This document shows, in pieces, positions 47,974 through 61,999 of a stretch of DNA of 64,000 nt. Location: assembly GCF_051014445.1 (NCBI RefSeq), contig NC_135140.1, forward strand, positions 11,798,001 to 11,862,000, in the 5' to 3' direction. The first letter of the stretch is position 1. Each line of letters opens with the position of its first letter. The DNA is from Colletes latitarsis. Lineage: Eukaryota; Arthropoda; Insecta; Hymenoptera; Colletidae. The translations under genes and the position numbers were made by a program. Below the pieces are notes generated by a model. That model did no database searches. It saw nothing but the letters and a program-made list of their open reading frames with translations, and was not told where the DNA came from.

Positions 47974-48980
47974 TACAGAGTATTCGGTCACCCTTGGAAA
48001 AAATTTTAATGGGGGATTGTAGACGCCAAAATAAGACAAAAATCAAGAATACCAATTTGTTGATAGAGACTCCGTTAAAAAGTTATTAAAAAATTAAATT
48101 AAAAAATTTCAAATCTTTCTGGAAAAATTATTTTCGGTTGCGGGGGTCAATTACAATCATTTTTGGTCATTACACATACCCACGAATTCCTACTCAGTTT
48201 CGAGAAAAAAATTCCTTACCGAAAATATAATTTCTGGCCAGTAATGTCTGCCCGAATTTTCATGCGAATCTTTAAAACGTCATAACTTCTGAACGGATTG
48301 GATGATTTTAATGTTTAAAAAAGCAAACTACGCGTATTTTAATGAAGAATATAAACAAATCGTAAAAATATTCGAAAAGTTGGTCCTTGACCCCGCAAAA
48401 TGAGAAAAACCCCATAAAAATGGTCCAATTGTCAAACAGCCATAACTCCTACAATTGTGAATATATTTCAGTGAAACTTTTTTCTGAAGTAGAGCTCGTG
48501 GGTACCTATAAAAAAGTATTAGACAACGTTTCTGTAGCGCGTCAAACAAAATTACTAAAAATGAAAAAGGAATTTTTAAGAAAAATCAACGGGGGGTAGG
48601 TGCCTAAATTTTTCGACGAAAAAAAAAATTTCAAATCGTTCTAAAAAAAATATTTTTGGCTGTATGGGTCAATTACAATCATTTTTGGTGAAGAGTCATA
48701 TCGCCGAAATCCTACTCATTTTCTAGAAAAAAATTCGAGGTGTGAAATTTTTCAACAAAATTAAAAAATTTGAAGTCGTTCTGGAAAAATTATTTTCGGT
48801 TGCGGGGGGCAATTACAATCATTTTTGGTGAATAGACATACCCCCGAAATTTTACGCATTTTCGAGAAAAAAATTCAGTACGAGCAGAAATTTAAACGTT
48901 AATAACTTTTTAACAAAGCCTCCATCAACAAAATGGTATTCTTGATTTTCGTCTTATTTTGGCCTATAGAATCCCCCATA
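47974..48980. mobile_element. MITE-1 copy K, long form lacking the right terminus
   Basis: The left end TACAGAGTATTCGGTCACCC is present. Internal units at about 48100-48210, 48625-48735 and 48765-48870 flank the core (about 48215-48605). On the right the element stops after GGCCTATAGAATCCCCCATA; the last about 30 bp, including the CCGAACACCCTGTA tip, are missing, so this copy is immobile. Confidence 0.85.
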
Positions 48981-51900
48981 GTTTAAATTAATTTAGTCGA
49001 CTGTATCATGTTTCGATCTTTTTCACTAATATGAATATTTAAATCAATAAATCATTAAAAGTATGAAAATTTTTTTAGTAAGATTAATTTTTAACGAGGA
49101 TCGGGTATAAGGTACGTAGAAGAAATTCACAACACTTGCAAAAGAGAAAAATCTTTATAAAATAAATAACATATACATGAATATCATTACATCGTACTTC
49201 AAAATCATAAATAAGTAACTTAGGTGTTTTGTAAATCCCACAATTCCATAGTATGTATTTGCATTGTTTATTATTCATACACACTAAAAGGCACAATATA
49301 GCTACCAATACTTCAACGTGGTTACAAAAGTAATTCTCTAGGACTGTATGAAAAAATATTGTGAGTAGTTTATTAATACTTCTTCTGTTTAATTTGGTAT
49401 TATAAATTAGCAAATAACAATAATTACAATTATTTCGTATCAGTGTTTGCAAAATTTATGATTAATTTGCATATAGTGCATTAAATACCATCGTATATAC
49501 AAATTAATACAGATATTTTTTGTAACATAACAAATCGATGTCATTAGTTATTCATGATATTCTTTTACTATCAAAAACTGCTTCAAGGATACATACATGT
49601 ATATATATCAAAAAGAAATTTATTAATAATTTTTTATCTGAAAAAATATATTTCGAAGTTTTTTTTTTGTACTGCATTCACTTATATGTTTCTTTTTTTT
49701 CATATGAAGTGAAAGATTACATACGTGTACTGTATATGTACATTTTACAAATTTAAAAAAAAAACAAAAATATATAACAAGACTTTTACATGTATTGAAA
49801 TACATGAAGAGTATGTAACTGTATATTAATCGGCTTATGATTAATTAAAACCATGTAAATATAAAAATGTTTGTGTACCCTGCAATAAAAATGTTTACAG
49901 AAACACTTTCTAGTTTTGTGAGAATGTAAAATAAAAATCTTGATATATTGTGGTAGTTGTGAAACATTTCTTAAATTACTCTCTCTTATATGCTATGGTG
50001 AAAAATACTTATTGTGTAAATTTGTTTACTAATACTAACAATACAACAAAAGTGCAATAATCTTAATAACAATGGAATGTATCTACGTTTTACATTCTAT
50101 AGAGTGTAGGAATGTTCAGTGTTGTCCTGAAATTGATTTTATAAAATTATATGTTATATTGATTTTAAAATGTAACCACGTTGATTGGTCAGGAACACAC
50201 CTGCTTTAATATATATACATAGTGATAAAAGTTGATTCAAGCCAAGTGATTTCATTATTATGCGTGTATCCTTAATATTGCAAAAATGAAACATTAAAAT
50301 TTTATGTTTTGACTGTTCTATCGATAAGCACTCAGGTTTGTTCTGCTAAAAACTACCTTAATTGTCCCATTTAGTTGCAACAATACCAGGAAAATGTTAC
50401 ATCGATAATTTAAATGATTTTAAAGGAAAAGTGTGTACTGCAAAACATATTCTTTCTTTATAAATTTTCATGGGATATTAGTTTTATCTATAAGCGCATA
50501 TTTTTTTCTCTCGCATGATCTAAATTTCCTTCAATGATTTGAAACCTCAGAATTTAATCGTATTATCACAACTAAATTAGGTGTTCCGTTCAAAGCGAAA
50601 CAGTCTGTATAATAGACATACACTTTGTAAAATTTTCATTGTTCAAAGTGTAAACATTTAATGCGTAAATGAATTTTAGAAACATTAAGAAAATGTGAAA
50701 TGAGAAAAAATTATCCAATGATACTAAATAAATATAATCCTCTTGTACTATAAATAACACTGTTATAGTAAAAGTGCAGTCAACAGTTGCAACTTTTTAA
50801 TTACCTAGTGCACAAAATATTTTAGAGTTATAATTATAGTAATTTTATAATTAGAGTTAATCTTGTGCAGACACGTTAATTTGATTATGAAATCTCTTTG
50901 TTTGAATCAGTTATAATATTTGCTATTGATAACATTACAGTATTTATGTGCTACTGAAAATTTTTGTGAAGGAAGCAGGCTGTACATTTTCTTTTTTTTT
51001 TACAGACAGATTTTGATTTGTCAAGCATCCTGTTGATCCACCATGAATTGTACTTAGTTATTGCATCTTATTTGGGGCATAGTATATCTATACCAATATG
51101 TTTATCAAGGTATTGGATTGCCCAAAAATGTAATTACTTAGTCTAAAACTTTTATTAGTCATTAAGATCGTAACGAATCACGGATGCAAGAAAACACATA
51201 AGCACCTAATTTTTCATTAAACAACTTCAACTTTTATAAATAACTTTAGTTTCACGCATTTAGCACCATTATCTTTGAAAAAAAATAATTTGATATATTT
51301 TTTTTTTTTAGGCAATCCATTTTTAGACGGATGATTTATCAATATTGCTATCGATACTATACCAGTAACTTTAGTTAAATGAGGTAATTAATGACATTCA
51401 GTCATAAAATTAGACACAGGAATCATTCTGATAAACACAACAAAACTATTACAAAACTTTTTAGAGAAATATAACTAAGTATCTAACAACCATTAATGTA
51501 ACTGATTACTTTCCACTTCTTAAGGTATTTTAACGTTGAGATAATTGGCTTTAAGAGTAATAATACTAGACATATTTACAGAACAACGTAGAAGGCAGTT
51601 TGTCTGAAAATCCTTGCAATCAAAAGTCTTAGTATTATAATTCTAATTCAATTAACAATGTATCACAATTTTTAAAACAAAAACACGTTCACGTACTTTG
51701 ATTATTTATATATTTAATTTAATTAAATATTATTCTCCCGTTTCTGGCAATGATGCAATGTTTTAATTGCAATTACTCTTTACTAAGTTACAGAATTATA
51801 AATATGTTTATAAAGCTTCATACAAGCTTTTTCTTGGAACCTTCGGATGATTTCTATTTTTAATACTTAGATCCGCAAAAGATATAATATTACACCTTAT

Positions 51901-52382
51901 TGCAATAATAGTAACAGACAATGGCAGTTCAGTTTGTTTTTCAAAATTTAGTCTATATTAATAACATCTCTATATCATTTTTTTTGTAAGCAGTCAAAAA
52001 CACTTTAGTCTTTATACGACAACTAATATAATACTAAATCCAGAATGTTCATTCAAAGGCTGTGATTTTTAAATACTGCTATGATAAACTTTATGATTTA
52101 TACAAAAATATGTTTCTGTTGAATTTATGTAAAGTAGTGAATAACATGTACGGATGTAAATTCAGACATTTCCCTTCTACGTTTTTTGAAGAAAAACTTG
52201 TATTGAGCCATAAATGGCAGTGCCACGTCAGAAACCAAAATAACTTTGCAAGTTTGTGAATCCATAGCAATTCCCATAAACATGCTTTATACCTTACCAC
52301 AGGATATCAATGCTATAAAAAAAAAAAAGTAACATCTTAAGAATCTTGCAGAAGGTAAGATCTGTAGTGATGTGATTTACGA
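48981..52382. other. Gene-free AT-rich stretch downstream of CEP43
   Basis: About 3.4 kb with no recognisable exon on either strand. Several short frames are low-complexity Lys/Asn/Ile/Tyr-rich translations of AT-rich DNA. Part of the right side may be the 3' UTR of the minus-strand CEP43 gene, but no boundary is visible. Confidence 0.45.
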
Positions 52383-54961
52383 TTATAGTTCTTTTGCACA
52401 ATTAGCTGTAATACCCGTTGCAAAATTTGATATATTTTTATCCATATTTATGTCTTCAAGCTAAAAAAGAATTATACATGCAATATTCAAAATACATAAA
52501 AAACATACGTTACTTATTGCAATATATTAAACAATAAGTCCCCTGATTCATGCTACATTTACTTACACACGAAGTGCTGCTTAATATGTCATCGATTTCT
52601 TCAATTTCTTCACTGATATCATCACTATGAGCACTCAGAGTTTTATCTTGTTTCTTTATTTGAAGTTTTATAGGACTGTCAGTTTTTTCAGGTTCTTTAG
52701 AAGGACTTTGATCATGAGCACTGCCAGATGCAGATGAAATGAAATCTTCTTCATAATTATCAATACCGTCAGTTCCTAAAAATATATTGATGATATGTGT
52801 ATTATAACAGATATACATATATACAGGGTGTTCGGCCACCCCAGGGAAAAATTTTAATGAGAGATTCTAGAGGTCAAAATAAGACGAAAATTAAAAATAC
52901 TAATTTGTTGATGGAGGTTTCGTTAAAAAGTTATTAACGTTTAAAGTTCCGGACGTACTGAATTTTTTTCTCGAAAGTGAATAGGATTTCGAGGGTAGGT
53001 CTATTCACCAAAAATTATTGTAATTGACCCCCACAACCGAAAATAATTTTTTCAGAACGATTTGAAATTTTCGAATTTAATTGTTAATAACTTTTTAACG
53101 AAGCCTCCATCAACAAATTGATACACTTAATTTTCGTCTTATTTTGGCCTCTAGAATCTCCTATTAAAATTTTTCCCAGGGATGGCCGAACACTCTGTAT
53201 ATACATACACAGGAAATCAATCAATATTCATATTCATAAGAATGTTATGTTAACTTACCAAGTCCGATATCCATCAATTCTTTCAGATCATTAATATTAG
53301 TCTTTTTACCATTTAATGGTGGGAGATCGCTAAGTATAGAATGAGATTTTTTATCTAAAGATGGTAAATCTTGTAAAAAGGATTCAGTATCATGTATAGC
53401 ATTGATATTTTCTTTTTTCCCGTCAACAATAATTTCTTCAAAGTACACAGTTTTTCCAAAACTGTTTCCAATATTAACTGACTTTTTATTTTGTACGTTA
53501 TTCGCTATTTGTAATTTGAAACTATTTATATTATTTTGCTTACTTATATCTTCATTTTGATTTGTTTGCATTTCAGTAACTATAGATTCGTCAAACTTAA
53601 TTAAAGGCTCGGTTTTATTTAGTAAATTTGTTTGGATGGGCATATTTATTTCAGTCTCCTTTGTTATATGATTCATCACTGTAGTTGTGCCATTTGGACT
53701 TGTAGAGAGTGTATCAAAATGCGTATTATTGTTCCCTTTGCTATCAATTCCATCATTATTTTCTGTGCTTTCAGAAGTGGTACTCTTTCTGAGAGAATTA
53801 TTTTGTTTTTCATAATTTGAATCGTCCATTGAAACATCATCAAGAGATGTTTCTTTGCTTTTCTTATCCTTTATTGTCACATTTATTGGAAGTTTTGGAC
53901 TTTGTTGCAAAGCACTATCCAATTTATCCGAAATATCATTATTATTTGACAATGACACAGTTTCATTGTGTAATACTTTTGGAATAGAAATTTCAAATGT
54001 TGCATTAGCAATGTTTGTCGAAGTCTCATCGGTTGTATTAAGCCTGCTATTATTAGTTTCATTCTGCAATACAAGTTAAAGTGTTTATGATACTTTACTA
54101 TTTTTAAAATAATAAAAGTTTATATTATTTTCAACGTAGATACCTTCTGTAAATTATTAAAGGCACTGTTCATGCTATTTTTTAAAATTTCTCCGAGTAA
54201 CGGTTCATTGGATTCAATACCTAATTCTTCGCATAATTTATTTCTTCCAACATAATTATATTCTTTTCCAAAGTATGTCTCTGGATCATATACAGATATC
54301 GTATAATCAAGACCAAAATATTCTAGGAACTCCCTAACCAAGGAAAACAATAATTTTCCTTCTGAATTAGCCAGGTACTGCTTTACAGTTTTATTGAGGA
54401 GTGGTTCTGGATTCTGAAATATCAAACATATTATTTACCTTCAAAGTTCTAATGCCTGTAATTCGTGGACACATTTATTAATCGCTATTAACAATTTAAA
54501 TGCAACAAATAAATGTTATAGAAAGATAAACATTTTCTTTTTATATTATTCGTTACATGTTATCACAAATCTAACGACTTGTACATTTATTTCTAAAAAT
54601 AAACATACAAGAAATATTCTTAACAAAAAGATATATATAAAAAAAATTTCAAACAAGATTTTTTAACGACCACCTATTATAAAAAAAATGTTGACATACC
54701 ATTACTGATTCTTGTTCTTCTAATGCTAAAAACACACTTGCCCTGAGTTCTGCCTATAACATAACAAAAGACTTTAATAGAAGTATCACGACAGTATGAA
54801 AAAAATTCGACGGAAGAAAGTTCTTTGACACAATCTACATAACCTAAAGAAAAAGGCGTGATTTTTATAACAACGTTTTAGCATACCCGCACTTTCGCAA
54901 GAACACCATTATTCTCAAGGGTTTGCACCACCAAATCTCGTAATTCTGTGTCCTCCTCCAT
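52383..54961 (-). CDS. CEP43: CEP43 / FGFR1OP (FOP) centrosomal protein
   Basis: Six exons: 54961-54887, 54753-54700, 54413-54144, 54063-53259, 52775-52567, 52460-52383; 497 codons (496 aa). The N-terminal about 130 residues match the FOP/TOF dimerisation region with a LisH-like motif: TELRDLVVQTLENNGVLAKV, AELRASVFLALEEQ, NKTVKQYLANSEGKLLFSLV, REFLEYFGLDYTISVYDPET. The rest is Asn/Ser/Thr-rich, presumably disordered, with a conserved acidic tail (DDISEEIEEIDDILSS). In other animals this protein sits on centriolar satellites and distal centrioles and supports ciliogenesis. Intron 4 contains MITE-1 copy L. The stop is reached in a short last exon whose acceptor (TTCTTTTTTAG) is good. Ortholog assignment rests on the N-terminus. 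Confidence 0.88.
52822..53199. mobile_element. MITE-1 copy L (short form), in intron 4 of CEP43
   Basis: Left TACAGGGTGTTCGGCCACCC; right GGATGGCCGAACACTCTGTA. Flanked by TA-rich sequence (ATATA). One internal unit in the opposite orientation to most short copies, with the subfamily variant GGACGTACTGAATTTT shared with copies G and H. Confidence 0.9.
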
Positions 54962-55595
54962 GGAAATATTTCCGTCTATCATGATTATAAATAAAAATTA
55001 CTCCCGCAAACACTCAAGAAATGTAAATATTTACGCTTTCCATCGCGTGTCTTCTTTTCACAGATGTTTACCTAGAGATTATTTTTCCCTGTCTAGGGAG
55101 TTTAAATTTAATGATTTCGAAAAGTATATACTTTTTTCTATGTAAGTAATCTCTTATTCTTCCTTCAACAGTATAATTAATACGAAAGTATAGATAAAAC
55201 TAAAATAGAGCTTATTACACAATAGATACTCTGCAGCACAAAACGTAAAGTAAATCACCAAATTTAATACTTTGCTTGAATATCTTACAAATGTGTCAGT
55301 TTTACCAACACACTGCAGCTTTTAATAATTATAAAAAATTAAACACGAGGAAAGAGTATTTTGAATTTCCTTTATACTTATTTAATTAGTTGTGAAAAAT
55401 GTTGTTCAATATGAATTTGTATCTCCGTACAAATACACCAATTCCCATGTTAAGTATTTAAGAACCGGAAATAGCATAAATCGTTTGAACTTAACGATCA
55501 TTTCAAATATTTAAATTTCGTATTACTTCGTTAAATCTCAAACGTATTATTTAAATTGATTAAAATTCACAGACATATTTTGATATATACTTTAT
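54962..55595. promoter_or_regulatory. CEP43 upstream region and EEF1AKMT1 3' flank
   Basis: Both neighbours are on the minus strand, so this 634-bp gap should hold the 3' UTR of EEF1AKMT1 and the promoter of CEP43. No specific element can be assigned with confidence. Confidence 0.4.
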
Positions 55596-57315
55596 TTATT
55601 TTAACATTTTATCAAAATCGAAGTTCGAGTAACAGTAAAATTCGTTTGCAAGGTTATTTCGATGGCGGGGTATAAAATTACAAATTGTAACATCCAATAA
55701 TCTTCCTGCCAATTCTGCCATCACTGCACCTATAAAACGAACGTACAGAATGATTTCAAATAATAGGCAAACGAAAAGTTGCATTTATCAAACTTACCTG
55801 TACAGAGAACAATGTTTCTTTTGGTCAAAAATTTTATCGTAAGAGCAGTTTTTGTTAAACATTCATCGGAAAGGAATGGTGGATCGGCTATGACCAAATC
55901 ATAAGAACCTGACATATCTCTCGGCACATCCAACGGAAATTTATAGTTATATGGAATGAAATCAGAACCGAATACTTTAAAACGTTCGTCGTACTCGAAA
56001 AGCGTAACTGTTAATACAAAAATGAATAAAAACTATTAGAAATAATGCTTGTAATATTAAGTAAATCGGTATTTCTCAAATTAGAAGACGCCTAGCAATT
56101 CAAGGAGGAACGATTGAAAATTTGTAATGCAGAAAGATATAGATAACTTAAAAATTTATTTGTGTTGATGATACATTAATCATCGAAGTTTATACAGCTG
56201 TAGGGTATATATTTTTTCGTATCATTTTAACTTTTTCAGAGATGAATTATTTTGCATAAAGTAAACTAAAATTCTGACTAATATTAACCCATGACATTTA
56301 TTACTCGTGACGATATGTCGTGTTATGTCATTAGGAAATACGTATTCATAATTCTGAATATGTATTCACACTTGAACGGTTACTTCTATGTATAGTATTT
56401 AAAATAATTTAAAAACTAAATATAAATATATATATGCACAAGCCAATATCTTAAAAGAGGATAAATTTATCAGTTGTCTTATTTAACAAATACTTTATTC
56501 CTACATTATAGTTTGAGAAAACTGTATAGATATTTTATTTGAATTTTTGTAACTAAGGAAAGCAGAGTAGATTGAGAGCTTCCAAAATGATTAGAAGTCA
56601 CTGACATATTATCATAGTATTGCAATTGCTCTCACTAGACAAAAGCAAATTTAGTGTTTTCCAGTTGAATGGCAAACAAATTGTATGGCATAAGTCAAAT
56701 ACAAGTCTTGGTAAACAAAATCTTTACGTTATAATGTGGGGATGATTTTTCATTTATATTGAACATTTGCATAATGTACAAACGCGCGTGAAAATAACTG
56801 TACATATATACCTTGACGATCGCTACATTTCTTTTTTAGTTTGCTGTAAAGTGTTGGACAAGAAATCAGAGCAATCTTTCCATTAGTTTCTGTAGAATTT
56901 ATCGCACCTTTCACAAGAGTATCAGTCGTCTGGTCATCATACCAAAACTGACTTAATTGCTATAACCAAAATTAATATATGTAATACTATAGAACAATTA
57001 TGTAATACTATAGAACGCATAAGTAGATGCAAATACAACCAGAAATACAGTGTCATTTGAAGAATAATTGATACGACATAATAATAATATAAATTGCAAC
57101 ATAAACGTAGTAATTAGAATTAAAATAGTAAAATATTATCCTTCTATTTAGAAAGGTTGACTCACCCAATTTTCATCAAAAGAAACATCTGTAGATTGGT
57201 ATCCTAAGATGGATTTAAACTGATTTTCTTTTTCTTCCTTCTCTTTAAGAAACTCATTTAAGGCGGCAAGTGTCGTAGGACATAATTCTAAATCATTATC
57301 GTCGCTATCGCTCAT
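55596..57315 (-). CDS. EEF1AKMT1: EEF1A lysine methyltransferase 1 (formerly N6AMT2)
   Basis: Four exons: 57315-57166, 56959-56812, 56007-55798, 55729-55596; 214 codons (213 aa), the expected length. The N-terminus has LCPTTLAALNEFLKEKEEKE. Then follow QLSQFWYDDQTTDTLVKGAI and IALISCPTLYSKLK, characteristic of the family. The catalytic signature DPPF lies in LVIADPPFLSDECLTKTALT. The C-terminus CNFIPRHRNNLANEFYCYSN also matches. This class of seven-beta-strand, S-adenosylmethionine-dependent enzyme was first annotated as a DNA N6-adenine methyltransferase because of its DPPF motif, but members methylate a lysine of elongation factor 1A. It is cytosolic and has no signal peptide. It is head-to-head with glutaminyl-tRNA synthetase, 600 bp apart, a pairing of two translation-related genes. 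Confidence 0.92.
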
Positions 57316-57914
57316 TTTCTACGATTTTAATAGTATGACCAAGTAAATCTATCGTATTACACACATTACATGTAACCTTATCGATCACTATTTCTAAACG
57401 AATTTTACGTTTGTCAAAGTAAATGAAATCAATTTTGAGATAATCAATTAAAAATAAAAATGCAATACGATATATTCGTCAAAGATAAGATCCATCATTA
57501 TTTAAAAACAGATTTAATTTGAAAATAGAATAAATTCTTTGCTATGTGAAAAATGCATTTTAATATTTATATCATTGAAAAATTACTATAAAATTATAGA
57601 TTTTGTTGACAGTTGTGTAAATTTACATTGTTGTTAAGAAAATACGGAAAAGATTATAATTTGATATATGGAAATTAACAACAATAAACAATAAAAATTT
57701 CAAAACCTAAAAAGTAGAAACAAATTCTTTGCAATAAAGAGCGCATCCATTCTTTTTTAATTGCCACATAATCCGTATGTTTATCAAGTATCATATGGTA
57801 CGTATGATTAATACCAATTCATGTGGCATGAAATGTACACGTACGAACGAAAGTCAGTTTCAATATTAAAGCCGGATCGTAATTACGTGTTGAAAAACGA
57901 AAAAGATTATAACG
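57316..57914. promoter_or_regulatory. Probable bidirectional promoter region (EEF1AKMT1 / GlnRS)
   Basis: 599 bp between two divergent ATGs, AT-rich throughout with no gene. The part adjacent to GlnRS (57840-57900) is less AT-rich. Shared regulation of the two translation genes is inference from layout only. Confidence 0.45.
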
Positions 57915-60900
57915 ATGGAAGCGGAGGACGATATAAAATTATTTCAATCAATTGGTTTAAGTGAACAAAAAGCTAAAGAAACATTAAAAAATAAACAAAT
58001 TTCCAATAATTTGAAACTTGCAATAACAGAGGTTAGCAAATTATTTAAGTATCTGAACATACATGCGTTTTAAATATCCGTTTCCTTACTTTTCGTCGAC
58101 GTAATTTTTTTAACGAATTAAATTTATTATTGGTAGTTTTTTTGGTCGATTTAGAAAATGTGCTATTTTTATAACCAAGTGTTGCAATGTTTTGTGATGT
58201 CCAATCGTACCATATGTATTCCTATTTGCAGGCTAATAAATACGAAATTATTACACCGGAAGTTGGAATTTTATTATATCATCTTGCTTCAAAAATTAAG
58301 AACCAAATTGCAGACAAATTGCCATTTATTACTAAATACATAACTGAAAAGAAATTGGATACGACTCAAAGAGTAGATGCTGGACTGAATTTCTTACTTC
58401 ATCATATAAAAGAAACTATCGACATATCAAATTTTGAAAAGGAATGTGGTATAGGTATTGTTGTTTTACCAGAAGAAATTGAATGCGAGGTAGAAAAAAT
58501 TATAAACGAGCATAAAACAGAGATATTGGAAAAAAGGTACAGATGTTTCGTTTAATTATTTCTTTAATAACGCTGTTGTGAACATTGTACATATTAAGGT
58601 AAAATATGGTTTTGCAGATATCATTTTAACGTTGGTCCATTGATGCAGCAAGTACGTAACAATTTAAAATGGGCAGATGGTAAAGCAGTAAAGAATGAAT
58701 TCGATGTTCAAATGCTTGTATTATTAGGACCCAAGGTTGGTTCTGATCTTGCACCGCCACCTAAAACAGTGAAACAAACAAAAACAAAGAAACCAGAGAG
58801 TGAGAAAGGTAAATTGAAAATGTTTGTTAATTTGATTCTTTGTGAATGGACAGTTCGGAATATGTACATTGAAAAAAAGAAAATGATTTTAATAAACTTG
58901 TATATATGTATTATGAAAATTGAGTCACGTTCTTTATGTACATCCAAAATGGTAAAACTACGTTATCTAGTATATCCTGATATCGGTTTGCAAAGAATTA
59001 AATGAATTAAATTAATACATTTCAAAACTTCTAAAAAACAAAATCATTTAATATGTTATCATTTAGTTGAACAGAAAAATGCAGCAGTAACAAATGAGAA
59101 AGTAGGTGCTCAAACAATAAGTGAATTAATGAAGACTAAAGTTCATTTTCATAAACCGGGAGAGAATTATAAAACTGAAGGATACATTGTAACACCGAAT
59201 ACAGATAAATTATTACAAGAACATTTGCGAATAACGGGTGGTAAAGTGAGAACTAGGTTTCCACCAGAGCCTAATGGAATTTTGCATATTGGTCACGCAA
59301 AAGCGATTAATATTAATTTCGGGTATATTTTCTATTTTAGAGTATGTTCTTCTTTAATTTCATTCATTCTGTCAAATTATGTTATAAACAATGGTTTCAT
59401 TACAGATATGCTGCGACTCATGACGGTGTATGTTACTTACGTTATGATGATACAAATCCTGAGAAAGAAGAAGAGAAATTTTTTGTCGGTATACGCGAAA
59501 TGGTTGAATGGCTTGGTTATAAACCACATAAGATTACTCATTCCTCCGACTACTTTCAACAGTTATACGAATTGGCTATCAAGCTTATAGAAAAAGGTTT
59601 GGCATATGTTTGCCATCAATCTAGCGAAGAAATAAAAGGTTTCAATCCACCTCCGAGTCCTTGGCGTGATAGGCCTATTTCGGAGAGTTTACAATTATTT
59701 CAAGTAATTATAATTTAAATAAATGATCATTTTTTGATTGTGATATTTTTTTTGTACATTTTTTGTTGATTTTTGATTGTACATATTTTTATTGAAATTC
59801 GTCATATTAACGGTTATATTAAAATGCGATTTTTCTTTTAATTAGAATATATATTCATATCATTCCATGAATTAAATTCAATATAAATTGCTAACAAATA
59901 GTATTTATGAGTTCTGTAACTTTAAATATGGAATCTGAAATCTGTCATATAGACGAGTTCCGTAAATCTAGTGTCTATGTACTCAGAACAAATTTTAAGA
60001 ACTAGATTAGTATTAAAAACATTTTTATAATTTTAATGTAACTATTAATGGTGTCATAGATACCGTAATTAATATCTTAATTATGATTATTTTATTGTTG
60101 ATATAGGATATGAAAGATGGATTACTTGAAGAAGGCGAAGTCACATTACGTATGAAACTAACATTGGAAGAGGGAAAGCAAGATCCTGTTGCATATAGAA
60201 TAAAATATACTCCGCATCACAGAACAGGGGATCAATGGTGTATTTACCCCACTTATGATTTTACTCACTGTTTGTGCGATAGTATAGAAAACATAACGCA
60301 TTCTCTGTGCACGAAAGAATTCCAGTCGCGAAGATCATCGTATTATTGGCTTTGTAACTCTTTAGATATTTATTGTCCTGTGCAGTGGGAGTATGGTAGA
60401 TTAAACGTGAGTTACACGGTTGTTTCGAAGAGAAAAATCGGCAAACTGATCGAAGAGGGTTTTGTATCTGATTGGGATGATCCAAGGTACATTTTAATTT
60501 TATCTATGCATGTACAGCCTCGTCCATAAGTATATTCGGACATTTGGTATTTAAAAGAAAATTTGATCTTTGACAAAAGTAATATATTTTGCAATACTTT
60601 TCTTATATTATATTGACATCAATATCTGCGTAGTTTTAATAATTTATTTAATCATTTAACTGGTTTTATTCGTTCAAAATTTATATCAATACTTATAGAT
60701 GGGATGTGTATGTAAAAACTTATATATAATGATGTTTAAAATAAATTGTAGACCGATGTGTGTTTCACGCGTATACAATTTTTGTTAGATTATTTACGTT
60801 AACAGCTCTTCGCAGAAGAGGTTTTCCACCTGAAGCTATAAATAATTTTTGTGCACAAATGGGCGTAACTGGTGCTCAAGCAGTTGTTGATCCAGGTGTT

Positions 60901-61810
60901 TTAGAAGCATGTGTCAGAGATGCTTTAAATGTTACCGCAAGTCGGCACATGGCTGTTCTGGATCCATTAAAAATAACTATTAGTAATTTTCCTCATGAAA
61001 ATTCTATAAAACTGACTGTTCCCAATTTTCCTAATGAACCTGACAAAGGGCAACACAATATTATTTTTGATAAAGTTATTTATATCGAAGCATCTGATTT
61101 TAGACAGGTATATTTCACTAAATAATGCAATATAGTAAATGTTAGCTGGTACTATCTTTTTTGAAATATTTATCATATATCTCGCAGAAAGCAGAAAAAG
61201 ACTTTAGGCGTTTAACACCAAATCAATCTGTTGGTTTAAAACACGCAGGAGTTGTTTTAACAATCAAAGAAATAGAAAGAGACAGCAGCAGTAATATCGT
61301 AAACATAATTGTCCAACAAGAACCTATCTCCGAAAATAATAAACCTAAAGCTTTTATACATTGGGTATCAAATCCCGTATTGACGTCTGTTAGATTATAC
61401 GAGCGGCTGTAAATATTAAATAACATTTATAATTCATTATTATTGATATGATAATTTACTTTAATTGTAACTATGTTTCATTTATGTTTAACGTCATTTT
61501 TTAGATTCAAACATAAAAATCCTGAAGATTCAAACGAAGTGCCAGATGGTTTCTTAAGCGATATTAACCCAAACAGTAAAAACGATATTGTTGGATACAT
61601 TGACACGAGTTTGGCAAATTTGGCGAAACCTTTTGACAAGTTCCAGTTTGAACGCATTGGATTTTTCTCTGTAGATCCTGATACCACGCCAGGGAAGGTA
61701 ATAACAAACAGTCAAATTTATATAGTTGTGTCTTTAATAATTTGTTTCCTTTGCTACAGCTTGTCTTTAATAGAACTGTGACGTTAAAAGAAGATTCAGG
61801 AAAAGCGTGA
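57915..61810 (+). CDS. GlnRS: Glutaminyl-tRNA synthetase, cytosolic
   Basis: Ten exons: 57915-58031, 58232-58536, 58618-58808, 59067-59322, 59406-59703, 60107-60486, 60789-61107, 61188-61408, 61505-61697, 61760-61810; 777 codons (776 aa), the normal animal length. The N-terminal eukaryote-specific region (YqeY-like helices; [20 protein letters not shown]) is followed by the class I core: [14 protein letters not shown] carries the HIGH signature, then [43 protein letters not shown] and [20 protein letters not shown]. The KMSKS-type loop reads VVSKRKI. After [20 protein letters not shown] comes the C-terminal anticodon-binding beta-barrel, ending [12 protein letters not shown]. The enzyme charges tRNA-Gln. 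A few donors are non-canonical beyond GT (GTTAGC after exon 1) but phases are consistent. It converges with PACRG, 189 bp apart. Confidence 0.95.
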
Positions 61811-61999
61811 GTAATGTTAATTTACTAAAAATATAATGAAATATGTAAATAATTGGGTTCAATACTGTTTTACATATTTTGTAATACTTCGTATAATATT
61901 TATAAATGTTAATTGTATTTAAATCAGTTGTTTTTTTTTATTATTCTACAATTCTATAATTTGTGATCATTACCAGATATTAAGTAAACAATAATAGAC

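Noticed and set aside
53632..54079. Plus-strand frames with hydrophobic content
   Set aside because: They are the antisense of the Asn/Ser/Thr-rich CEP43 exon 4, not separate genes.
58708..58947. Minus-strand frame within GlnRS
   Set aside because: Shadow of GlnRS exon 3 and the following intron on the opposite strand.
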